From NCBI RefSeq assembly GCF_052055585.1, contig NZ_CP170485.1, positions 1,364,001 through 1,428,000 of the forward strand: 64,000 nucleotides of DNA, given 5' to 3'. Shown piece after piece: positions 8,394-15,609 of the stretch. The position numbers and the translations under genes are program-made. The notes beneath the pieces were generated by a model. It ran no database searches and had not been told where the DNA came from. It was given only the letters and a program-made list of their open reading frames with translations. The stretch is from Oceanicaulis sp052055585. GTDB taxonomy: Bacteria > Pseudomonadota > Alphaproteobacteria > Caulobacterales > Maricaulaceae. Numbering within the stretch: the stretch's first letter is position 1; the number at the start of each line of letters is the position of its first letter.

Positions 8394-10063
8394 TGAGCCA
8401 GGACGACAACGCGCTTTATTTCGTACCGCTTGGCGGCTCGGGCGAAATCGGGATGAACCTGAACCTTTACGGGTTCGGTCCCGAGGAAGACCGCAAATGG
8501 ATCATCGTCGATTGCGGCGTGACCTTTGGCGATCTTACGACGCCCGGCATTGATATCATTACGCCTGATCCGCGCTTTATCGTGGAGCGCAAGCACCAGC
8601 TTCTGGGCATTGTGCTGACCCACGCCCACGAGGACCATATGGGCGCCGTGGCGCATTTGTGGCGTCAGCTTGAGTGTCCGATCTACGCGACGCCCTTCAC
8701 CGCCTGGCTGATGCGTGACCGTCTGGCCGAGCACGGGCTTATGGGAGAGGCGGAACTGCACGAGATCGGCCTGCATACGCGGTTCGAGCTTGGCCCGTTC
8801 GATATGCAGCTGGTCACGCTGACCCACTCCATCCCCGAACCTAACGGCCTGATCATCCGTACGCCCGTCGGCACGGTGCTTCATACCGGCGACTGGAAGA
8901 TCGACCCCGAACCGCTGATCGGCAATTCCACCGATGTCGCCGCGCTTGAGGCGGCTGGCGAAGAGGGCGTGATGGCGATGGTGTGTGACAGCACCAATGT
9001 TTTCACCGAGGGCGAGTCCGGTTCTGAAGCCGATGTGCGCGACAATCTGATCGAGCTTGTTGGCCAGCAGGAAGGCCGGGTGGCGATCGCCGCTTTCGCC
9101 TCCAACGTCGCCCGGCTTGAGACCGCAATCCGCGCCGGCGAGGCCAATGGCCGCCGGGTCTGCCTGGTGGGTCGGTCCATGCACCGCATGACCCAGGCCG
9201 CGAAAGCCGTGGGCCTTCTGGCCGATTGCCAGCCCTTCATCGAGGAAGAGGAAATCGGCTATTTCCCGCCCGACAAGGTGCTGCTTCTGTGCACCGGATC
9301 CCAGGGTGAGCCGCGTGCGGCGCTGTCGCGCATTGCTGAAGGATCACATCGCAATGTCACGCTAAGTAAAGGTGACAGCGTGATTTTCTCGTCCCGGATC
9401 ATTCCGGGCAATGAGCGCGGCATCTTTGATCTGATGAACAGGCTGGCCGAGCGCGGGGTGAAGATCATCACCGAACGCGACGAGCATATTCACGTTTCCG
9501 GCCACCCGTGCCGGGATGAGCTGCGCCAGATGTACGCCTGGGCCAAACCCAAAACGGCGATCCCGGTTCACGGCGAATACCGCCACCTGGTGGAACACGC
9601 CCAGCTGGCGCGCGATCTTCAGGTGCCCAATGCTCTGGTGCCGCGCAACGGGTCGATCATCCGCATCACCCAGGACGGCGCGTCCATCGTGGACGAGGCC
9701 CCGGCCGGGCGGATGCATGTGGACGGCAACTTCCTTGTCGATGCGGATGCAGAGTCCATCAAGGAACGTCGGCGCATGGCCTATAACGGCCATCTGACCG
9801 TGGCGGCGGTGCTGGCGGACGGCAATCTGGTGTCCGAGATTGATGTGCGCGCCATGGGCGTGGCTGCGACCTATGAGTATGATCTCGATGACTTCCTCGA
9901 TGATCTGGCCGATGCCGCGGAAGCCGCGTTCAAGCGCCTTGATCGCCGTGATCGCCGGGATGCGGGGGCTGTCGAGGAAGCCATTCGCCGGGGCGTGCGC
10001 CGGGAGGCCAGCCGCATCTGGGGCAAGAAGCCCCATGTGGAAGCCATTGTTCTGACCGTTTGA
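8393..10063 (+). CDS. rnj: Ribonuclease J
   Basis: Metallo-beta-lactamase/beta-CASP ribonuclease with endo- and 5'-exonuclease activity in mRNA decay and rRNA maturation. The 556-residue protein shows the zinc motif HAHEDHMGA, then HTGDWKID, the beta-CASP motif region MVCDSTNVFTEGESGSE, and HVSGHPCRDELRQMYAWAKPKTAIPVHGEYRHL with further metal ligands. Length and domain order match RNase J of alphaproteobacteria. It starts inside the coaX stop codon. Confidence 0.95.
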   Translation: MSQDDNALYFVPLGGSGEIGMNLNLYGFGPEEDRKWIIVDCGVTFGDLTTPGIDIITPDPRFIVERKHQLLGIVLTHAHEDHMGAVAHLWRQLECPIYATPFTAWLMRDRLAEHGLMGEAELHEIGLHTRFELGPFDMQLVTLTHSIPEPNGLIIRTPVGTVLHTGDWKIDPEPLIGNSTDVAALEAAGEEGVMAMVCDSTNVFTEGESGSEADVRDNLIELVGQQEGRVAIAAFASNVARLETAIRAGEANGRRVCLVGRSMHRMTQAAKAVGLLADCQPFIEEEEIGYFPPDKVLLLCTGSQGEPRAALSRIAEGSHRNVTLSKGDSVIFSSRIIPGNERGIFDLMNRLAERGVKIITERDEHIHVSGHPCRDELRQMYAWAKPKTAIPVHGEYRHLVEHAQLARDLQVPNALVPRNGSIIRITQDGASIVDEAPAGRMHVDGNFLVDADAESIKERRRMAYNGHLTVAAVLADGNLVSEIDVRAMGVAATYEYDLDDFLDDLADAAEAAFKRLDRRDRRDAGAVEEAIRRGVRREASRIWGKKPHVEAIVLTV

Positions 10064-10080
10064 ATTCGGGAGATGCCAGG

Positions 10081-10521
10081 ATGAAGCTCGGACGTTTGAA
10101 CCATGTGGGTGTAGCAACGACTGATGTTGAAGCGGCGGCGAAGGTCTACGCCCAACTCTATGGCGTCACCGAACGCACCGAAGCCAAGGACTTCCCGCAT
10201 CTGGGCGTTCGCGTCGTCTTCGTGACCTTGCCGAACATGCAGATCGAGCTGATCGAGCCTCTGGGCGAGCAAAGCCCGATCCACAAATTCCTCGAGAAAA
10301 ACCCCAAGGGCGGCCAGCACCATATGTGCTTTGAGGTCGCTGATATCGTCAAAGCCCGTGACGCCATGGTCGAGCGCGGCGCCAGCGTGCTGGGCACGGG
10401 CGAACCGTATATCGGCGCCCATGGCGTGCCGGTGATTTTCGTCCATCCCAAGGATACGGGCGGCGTGCTGGTCGAGCTGATGCAGGATCCGGCGCTTTAT
10501 GACGGTGAGGGCGGTCATTGA
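10081..10521 (+). CDS. mce: Methylmalonyl-CoA epimerase
   Basis: Interconverts (R)- and (S)-methylmalonyl-CoA, linking propionyl-CoA breakdown to succinyl-CoA. The 146-residue vicinal-oxygen-chelate protein starts MKLGRLNHVGVATTDVEAA, whose His in LNHVG is a metal ligand, and also has QIELIEPLGE, GGQHHMCFEVADI and GGVLVELMQ. I chose ATG 10081, with GGGAG about ten bases upstream, over a TTG at 10060 that would add an unconserved leader. Its stop overlaps the next start by four bases. Confidence 0.93.
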   Translation: MKLGRLNHVGVATTDVEAAAKVYAQLYGVTERTEAKDFPHLGVRVVFVTLPNMQIELIEPLGEQSPIHKFLEKNPKGGQHHMCFEVADIVKARDAMVERGASVLGTGEPYIGAHGVPVIFVHPKDTGGVLVELMQDPALYDGEGGH

Positions 10522-10874
10522 GACGGATCGCCGAATACGCCCTTCTGGGCCTCGTCTTTGTGATCTGGATCGCCCAGGGCTTCCTGCCTGATCGGGGCGT
10601 GGGCGTGGTCACGGGCGTCGTGATCTACCTCATTTCCTGGTGGATGCTGTTTCTCGGCTCGCTGCCGCTTCAGGTGCGCGGCCAGTTCGAGGATGGTGAA
10701 GTCGTTGAAGGCTCAGAACCCGGAGCCCCCGTCTCGCCACGCATCAAGGAAAAGATGTGGCTCGCCGCCGTCCTGGCGGCCGGTGTCTGGCTGGTCCTGT
10801 TCTGCATTCTGGAATTTGGACTGATCAGCCTGGATTCCATCCCCTGGGGCCCGGCCTTCGTGGAATACGAATAG
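10518..10874 (+). CDS. DUF1467 family small membrane protein
   Basis: A 118-residue protein of unknown function with hydrophobic segments near residues 5-24, 29-50 and 80-103. The stretch LPLQVRGQFEDGEVVEGSEPGAPVSPRIKEKMW is the hallmark of the DUF1467 family, common in alphaproteobacteria and usually next to mce or proS. The TTG start overlaps the mce stop (TTGA). The gene ends two bases before the convergent transporter gene, with no visible terminator between them. Confidence 0.85.
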   Translation: MRRIAEYALLGLVFVIWIAQGFLPDRGVGVVTGVVIYLISWWMLFLGSLPLQVRGQFEDGEVVEGSEPGAPVSPRIKEKMWLAAVLAAGVWLVLFCILEFGLISLDSIPWGPAFVEYE

Positions 10875-10876
10875 GG

Positions 10877-11848
10877 TCAGCCTTCTTCCGCACCTCCCTC
10901 CGACATTGAGGCGTGCTCCCAGCTCATCAGCAGGACGCCAGCGAATACGACGGCGAATCCAGCCAGGTGGACCCAGCGAAACGCTTCGCCCAGAAGCATG
11001 TAGGAGAGGACTAGCGCGGAGACCGGCATGACGCCCATAAAGGCCGCGGCTGTTGACCCTTCCGCTTTCTGAACGCCCGCATACCAGAGCCAGCTACCGA
11101 GCGCGAGCGTGCCTACCCCATACCAGATCAAAGCGCTCCATACGCCTGCGTCAAAGTCCTGTGGCGTGAAGTTTGGCCACTGCCAGAGCGCCAGCGGTAC
11201 GAACAGCGGTATGGACAGGGCCGAGGCGAGAAACGTCACCAGCACCGGGTCGATGGATTTCGTCAGCGTCTTGCCCAGAAGCGTATAGGTGCTTTCACAA
11301 CACACTGCGGCGAACACGAGTGCGCCGCCCAGAAGCGCGCCTTCGGTTTCATTCAATGACGCGCCGAGCTGGAGAATGAGAACGCCCAGAACGGCGAGGG
11401 CGATGGCGGTGAGTTTGCGCCAACTGGCCTGATCGCCCAGAAATATCATTGATGCCGCCGCTGTTACGGCGGGCGTTGTGCTCATCACAATCGCGCCCGT
11501 CACGCCAGACGCGAGCCGCATGCCGTAGAGCATGAAGGCGGAAAAGCCGACCATTCCGAACACAGCAATGAGGCCAATCCTAATCCAGTCACCAATGCTG
11601 ATGTCTGAAATGTGCGCCCGCTTGACATAGGCGGGGGGTGCCAGGAAAAGCGCGCCCAGTCCGACGCGGAGCAGGGATGCGATAAAGACCGGCGCAGCCT
11701 GGGTGACGATCTTGCTCACCGGTGTCGCGGAACCAAACATCGCCATGCCCGCGAACAGCCGGGCGATGGTCAGGCTCCTTGAAGGCGACGAGGGGGCGGT
11801 GTCGTCAGAACCGTTGCTCATGTGGCGGGTCTCTTTACCGGACGCCAT
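10877..11848 (-). CDS. DMT-superfamily (EamA) transporter
   Basis: Predicted inner-membrane exporter of 323 residues with about ten transmembrane helices in two EamA repeats (roughly residues 30-155 and 170-310). The repeats are marked by ARLFAGMAMFGSATPVSKIV near the start and GWLxYxG-like and AxMGVMPVSALVLSYMLLGE motifs in the second half. The substrate cannot be told from sequence; relatives export amino acids or metabolites. The true start may be the Met at residue 10 (MSNGSDD). It is the only minus-strand gene in the first 34 kb and splits DUF1467 from proS. Confidence 0.85.
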   Translation of the reverse strand: MASGKETRHMSNGSDDTAPSSPSRSLTIARLFAGMAMFGSATPVSKIVTQAAPVFIASLLRVGLGALFLAPPAYVKRAHISDISIGDWIRIGLIAVFGMVGFSAFMLYGMRLASGVTGAIVMSTTPAVTAAASMIFLGDQASWRKLTAIALAVLGVLILQLGASLNETEGALLGGALVFAAVCCESTYTLLGKTLTKSIDPVLVTFLASALSIPLFVPLALWQWPNFTPQDFDAGVWSALIWYGVGTLALGSWLWYAGVQKAEGSTAAAFMGVMPVSALVLSYMLLGEAFRWVHLAGFAVVFAGVLLMSWEHASMSEGGAEEG

Positions 11849-11950
11849 GTGAGATCACCCGCATACGGTGCGCAGGGATGGCTTGTTCTTAGCCAACGCT
11901 AAGTCTAATCGTGGGGTTCCGCAGTTTTTCATTCACGCCGGATTCTTCCC

Positions 11951-13279
11951 ATGCGCCTGTCTCGCTATTTCCTGCCCGTTCTGAAGGAAACTCCCTCTGA
12001 CGCGCAGATCGTCTCTCATCAGCTCATGTTGCGCGCCGGCATGATCCGCCAGGAAGCGGCGGGGATTTACGCCTGGCTGCCGCTGGGGCTTCGGGTCCTG
12101 CGCAAGATCGAGAAGATTGTGCGTGAAGAGCAGGACCGGGCCGGGGCGATCGAGCTTCTGATGCCGACCCTGCAGCCTGCCGATTTGTGGCGCGAAAGCG
12201 GTCGCTATGACGATTATGGCAAGGAGATGCTGCGCATCGTGGATCGCCATGAGCGCGATCTTCTGTACGGACCGACCAATGAGGAGATGATCACGGAGAT
12301 CTTCCGGGGTTATTGCCACTCCTACAAGGACCTGCCGAAGATCCTCTATCATATCCAGTGGAAGTTCCGTGACGAGATCCGCCCGCGGTTTGGCGTCATG
12401 CGGGGGCGCGAATTCCTGATGAAGGACGCCTATTCCTTCGATCTGGATTACGAAAGTGCGGTAAAGGCTTACAACAAAATGTTTGTAGCCTACCTGAACA
12501 CCTTCTCGCGCATGGGGCTGAAGGCTGTGCCGATGCGCGCTGATACCGGGCCCATTGGCGGCGATCTTTCGCACGAGTTCATCATCCTGGCTGAAACCGG
12601 CGAGAGCGAGGTGTTCTGCGACTCCCGTCTGGTGGATATGGCGGCTCCGGGCGAGGTGGATTTCGACGGCGATCTGCAGCCCTATGTGGATCAACGCACA
12701 GCTCTGTACGCCGCGACCGAGGAAATGCATGACGCCGCGCGCTTTGAAACTGAAGTGCCGCAAGAGCGTCGTCTCTCCGCCCGCGGCATTGAAGTGGGCC
12801 ATATCTTCAATTTCGGCACCAAGTATTCGGACCCGATGAAGGCGCTGGTCGCCGGACCTGATGGCAAGGATACGGCGGTTCATATGGGCTCTTATGGTGT
12901 TGGCGTGTCACGTCTTCTGGGCGCGATCATCGAGGCCAGCCATGACGAGAACGGCGTGATCTGGCCTGAAGCCGTCGCGCCGTTTGGCGCGGGCGTGATC
13001 AATATGCGCGCAGCCGATTCGGACTGCTCCAAAGCGGCGGACGAGATATACGCCAAGCTGGATGCCGCCGGGCTGGAGCCTTTGCTGGATGATACCGGTG
13101 CGAGCGCGGGCGCGAAGTTTGCGACCATGGACCTGATTGGCGTGCCCTATCAGGTGATCGTGGGGCCGCGTGGTTTGAAAGAGGGCAAGGCCGAGGTGAA
13201 GATCCGCGCCAGCGGCGAGCGCCTTGAGCTGAGCCTTGAAGACGCCGTCAATCGCCTTGTGGAGGGCGCATTCAAGTGA
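11951..13279 (+). CDS. proS: Prolyl-tRNA synthetase (short, alphaproteobacterial type)
   Basis: Charges tRNA-Pro. At 442 residues it is much shorter than E. coli ProS (about 570). Motif 1 is followed directly by motif 2 (FRDEIRPRFGVMRGREFLMKDAYSF) with no editing insertion, as in the alphaproteobacterial class. Also visible are the TNEEMIT segment, motif 3 region GSYGVGVSRLLGAIIE, and a C-terminal anticodon-binding domain from about residue 345. The stop overlaps the GTG of the downstream lol gene. The divergent transporter lies 102 bases upstream, so the promoter should be in 11849-11950. Confidence 0.95.
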   Translation: MRLSRYFLPVLKETPSDAQIVSHQLMLRAGMIRQEAAGIYAWLPLGLRVLRKIEKIVREEQDRAGAIELLMPTLQPADLWRESGRYDDYGKEMLRIVDRHERDLLYGPTNEEMITEIFRGYCHSYKDLPKILYHIQWKFRDEIRPRFGVMRGREFLMKDAYSFDLDYESAVKAYNKMFVAYLNTFSRMGLKAVPMRADTGPIGGDLSHEFIILAETGESEVFCDSRLVDMAAPGEVDFDGDLQPYVDQRTALYAATEEMHDAARFETEVPQERRLSARGIEVGHIFNFGTKYSDPMKALVAGPDGKDTAVHMGSYGVGVSRLLGAIIEASHDENGVIWPEAVAPFGAGVINMRAADSDCSKAADEIYAKLDAAGLEPLLDDTGASAGAKFATMDLIGVPYQVIVGPRGLKEGKAEVKIRASGERLELSLEDAVNRLVEGAFK

Positions 13280-14610
13280 GTTCAGACGCCGCCGCGACCG
13301 AAGCTGCCCCGCAATCGGGCGCGGCGCCGTTTTCCCGCTATGAATTCCTTCTGGCGTTCAAATATTTGCGGGCAAGGCGCAAGCATGGCGGCGTCACCCT
13401 GATCTCCATCATTTCCTTTGTCGGCATCATGCTCGCCGTGGCGGCGCTGATCAGCGTCATGAGCGTGATGAACGGCTTCCGGCATGAATTGCTGACGCGG
13501 CTTCTGGGCGTTCAGCCGCATATCTATGTCACCGTTCCTGTGGATCAGGCCGAGACGTCTCTGACCCTGGCGGACCGTATCCGCGAGCTGGAGGGGGTGC
13601 GTCAGGCGGGGCCGGTTGCGACCGGACAGGCGCTGGTGACGTCAGGCCGCTCGGCGACTTTCGCATCGGTCTCCGGTGTCCGCCCTGAAGACCTCGCCCG
13701 CTTTGATCTCATCACGGGCGCGCATGGCGCAGAAAACGCTGGCGGCGGGCTCGTCTCCGGGTCAATCGCCCAGTTTGGCGAGGGCCGGCATGGCGGCGAC
13801 ATCATCATCATGGGCACCGTGATGGCCAACCAGCTGGGCGTGGGCGTGGGCGACCAGGTCCGGCTGATCTCGCCCCAGGGCGCGAACACGGCGCTCGGCA
13901 TGACGCCGCGCTCAAAGTCCTACACCATTGGCGGGCTTCTCAGCGTGGGGGTTCAGGATCTCGATCAGATCCTGATCTACATGCCGCTGGAACAGGCCGC
14001 CTTGTTCTTCAACAAGTCCGCCCAGGGCGATTACATTGATGTCCGCATCGCCAATCCCGATGCACCCGAGCCGGTGATGGAGGCGATCCGCGCCATCGCC
14101 CCCCAGGGAAGCGTGATGTTTGACTGGCGGCGGCAGAACCAGGCGTTCTGGAACGCCCTGCAGGTTGAACGGGTCGCCATGCGGCTGATCCTGTCGATCA
14201 TTGTGGCCATCGCCGCCATGAACATCATTTCCGGTCTGGTGATGCTGGTGAAGAACAAGACCCGTGACATCGCCATCTTGCGCACCATGGGCGCCAGCCA
14301 GGGCTCCATCATGCGCATCTTCCTGATTTCAGGCGCGGCTGTAGGCGTGCTGGGCACGTTGGGCGGTCTGGTGCTGGGGCTGCTCATTGTGGTCGGCATC
14401 GGTCCGATCCAGGACTTTGTAAGCTGGGCAAGCGGCGTGAATGTGTTCGATCCCAGCGTCTATTCGCTCTATCGCCTGCCAGCGCGGCTGGACTGGGGCG
14501 AGGTGGGCTTCGTGACCTTCTGGGGCTTCTTCACTGCGCTGATCGCCACGCTGGCGCCCAGCTGGCGGGCAGGCCGCATCGATCCTGTGGAGGCGCTGCG
14601 TTATGAATAA
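13276..14610 (+). CDS. lolC: Lipoprotein-releasing ABC transporter permease (LolC/E family)
   Basis: Inner-membrane subunit that extracts lipoproteins and hands them to LolA. The 444-residue protein has an N-terminal helix (VGIMLAVAALISVMSVMNGF), a large periplasmic domain of about 210 residues, then three FtsX-type helices with the conserved coupling segment MLVKNKTRDIAILRTMGAS. It ends APSWRAGRIDPVEALRYE, typical of the family. One permease gene plus lolD suggests a LolF-like homodimer (inference). It starts with GTG overlapping proS by four bases and overlaps lolD by eight. Confidence 0.93.
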   Translation: MSSDAAATEAAPQSGAAPFSRYEFLLAFKYLRARRKHGGVTLISIISFVGIMLAVAALISVMSVMNGFRHELLTRLLGVQPHIYVTVPVDQAETSLTLADRIRELEGVRQAGPVATGQALVTSGRSATFASVSGVRPEDLARFDLITGAHGAENAGGGLVSGSIAQFGEGRHGGDIIIMGTVMANQLGVGVGDQVRLISPQGANTALGMTPRSKSYTIGGLLSVGVQDLDQILIYMPLEQAALFFNKSAQGDYIDVRIANPDAPEPVMEAIRAIAPQGSVMFDWRRQNQAFWNALQVERVAMRLILSIIVAIAAMNIISGLVMLVKNKTRDIAILRTMGASQGSIMRIFLISGAAVGVLGTLGGLVLGLLIVVGIGPIQDFVSWASGVNVFDPSVYSLYRLPARLDWGEVGFVTFWGFFTALIATLAPSWRAGRIDPVEALRYE

Positions 14611-15292
14611 ACCGGCGCTCTCCCTGCGAGGGATTACTCGCATTTACGAGACTGAAGGCGAACGCCTTGAGGTGCTCACCAAGGCGGATCTCGATCTGAA
14701 TGCGGGCGAGCTGGTGGGGTTGGTCGGGCCGTCTGGATCGGGCAAGTCCTCGCTCCTGCACGCTGCGGCGCTGCTGGAGGCTCCCAATGAGGGCGAGGTC
14801 TGGATTGGCGGCCTGAACGGACTGGCTCTGTCAGAGCGGGAACGGACGGCCCTGCGGCGTCGTGACGTGGGGTTTGTCTATCAATTCCACCATTTGCTGC
14901 CTGAGCTGGACGCGCTCGATAATGTGGCTCTGCCGCGCATGATCGCCGGGGCCAGTCAGAAAGAGGCGCGTGAAGCCGCCGAGCAGCAATTGTCGGCGCT
15001 TGGGCTGGGCGGTCGCCTGCGTCACCGGCCGGGCCAGTTGTCGGGTGGCGAGCAGCAGCGGGTCGCCATTGCGCGCGCGCTTGTGAATGCGCCGCGTATC
15101 CTTCTGGCCGATGAGCCCACTGGCAATCTCGATCCCGCGACTTCGGATCAGGTGTTCGAAGCGCTGGCGCGCGCCTGTCGTGAGGCAGGGGCGGCGGCCT
15201 TGATCGCGACCCATAATCACGAGCTCGCGGGCCGGATGGATCGGGTGGTGACGCTCGATCAGGGGCGCGTGGTGGCCTGGGCCGAGGGCTGA
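14603..15292 (+). CDS. lolD: Lipoprotein-releasing ABC transporter ATP-binding protein
   Basis: ATPase that powers the LolCE exporter. The 229-residue protein carries Walker A GPSGSGKSS (residues 42-50), the signature LSGGEQQR, Walker B ILLADEPTGNLD and the H-loop ATHNHELA. The first bases overlap the permease gene, so the two are coupled. It is followed by 163 bases of regulatory DNA with LexA-type sites ahead of the small membrane peptide gene. Confidence 0.95.
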   Translation: MNKPALSLRGITRIYETEGERLEVLTKADLDLNAGELVGLVGPSGSGKSSLLHAAALLEAPNEGEVWIGGLNGLALSERERTALRRRDVGFVYQFHHLLPELDALDNVALPRMIAGASQKEAREAAEQQLSALGLGGRLRHRPGQLSGGEQQRVAIARALVNAPRILLADEPTGNLDPATSDQVFEALARACREAGAAALIATHNHELAGRMDRVVTLDQGRVVAWAEG

Positions 15293-15308
15293 AATCGGCT
15301 CGATTCTC

Positions 15309-15323
15309 GTTCTGGAAATGTTC
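15309..15323 (+). promoter_or_regulatory. LexA (SOS) box, perfect GTTC-N7-GTTC
   Basis: GTTC at 15309-15312 and GTTC at 15320-15323 are separated by TGGAAAT, an exact match to the alphaproteobacterial LexA consensus. The box lies 17 bases after the lolD stop and 133 bases before the ATG of the 30-residue membrane peptide. A partial hairpin (arms GTTCT-AAGCTG and CAGCTT-AGAAC, 15320-15355) overlaps its right half. Operator function is inferred from the match and from the parallel with the lexA promoter at 41311-41339. Confidence 0.7.
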
Positions 15324-15369
15324 TAAGCTGATGGTTTTCCGCAGCTTTCAAGAACGAATCAAAATCCGC

Positions 15370-15419
15370 TTGACGGGCGGAACAAAAGCAGAAAATATGC
15401 AATGGAACAAAACAGGAAT
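15370..15419 (+). promoter_or_regulatory. Candidate SOS promoter of the 30-residue membrane peptide
   Basis: TTGACG at 15370-15375 is followed after 17 bases by AAATAT at 15393-15398, a plausible -35/-10 pair. In the spacer, GAAC-N7-GAAA (15380-15394) differs by one base from the LexA consensus read on the other strand. GAAC-N7-GAAT (15405-15419) just downstream also differs by one base. The lexA promoter in this window has the same plan: TTGACG, then GAAC-N7-GAAC after eight bases. The match to that layout is seen; LexA binding is inferred. Confidence 0.6.
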
Positions 15420-15455
15420 AGCTGCTTTAACGGCAGCTGATCAAGGAGTTGTCCC

Positions 15456-15548
15456 ATGCGTAACCTGATCGAAGATATGACCTCCGCCGCCGTCATCGTC
15501 GGCTTCATCGCTGTCGCGCTCAGCCTCTCAGCCGCACTCGCGGGCTGA
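15456..15548 (+). CDS. SidA-like 30-residue membrane peptide, likely SOS-induced cell-division inhibitor
   Basis: Starts MRNLIEDMTSAAV and ends SLSAALAG: about ten polar or amphipathic residues, then a single hydrophobic helix (residues about 11-30). AAGGAG at 15443-15448 sits seven bases before the ATG, an excellent ribosome site, so the frame is probably translated. It lies between lolD and dnaE and is preceded by one perfect and two near-perfect LexA boxes. Caulobacter SidA is a 29-residue inner-membrane SOS protein that blocks division through FtsW/FtsN, and I recall its gene lying just upstream of dnaE. Size, topology, position and regulation fit; sequence similarity was not checked. Too short for most gene finders. 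Confidence 0.65.
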   Translation: MRNLIEDMTSAAVIVGFIAVALSLSAALAG

Positions 15549-15609
15549 CCTTTGAGTGGGGCGGGGTCTACACTGACTGACTGATTCCGCCTGACCTGGA
15601 GCGCCTGCC

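Noticed and set aside
10877..11848. DMT transporter as a horizontally acquired island
   Set aside because: Base composition looks like its neighbours and there are no flanking repeats; ordinary rearrangement explains its place.
11919..11933. GTTC-N7-TTTC near-match to a LexA box upstream of proS
   Set aside because: One mismatch, not positioned on a promoter I can see, and no second site. Chance occurrence is likely.
15320..15355. Hairpin after lolD as a transcription terminator
   Set aside because: The stem has a 3-base bulge, there is no T run, and its left arm is half of the LexA box, so a regulatory reading is preferred.
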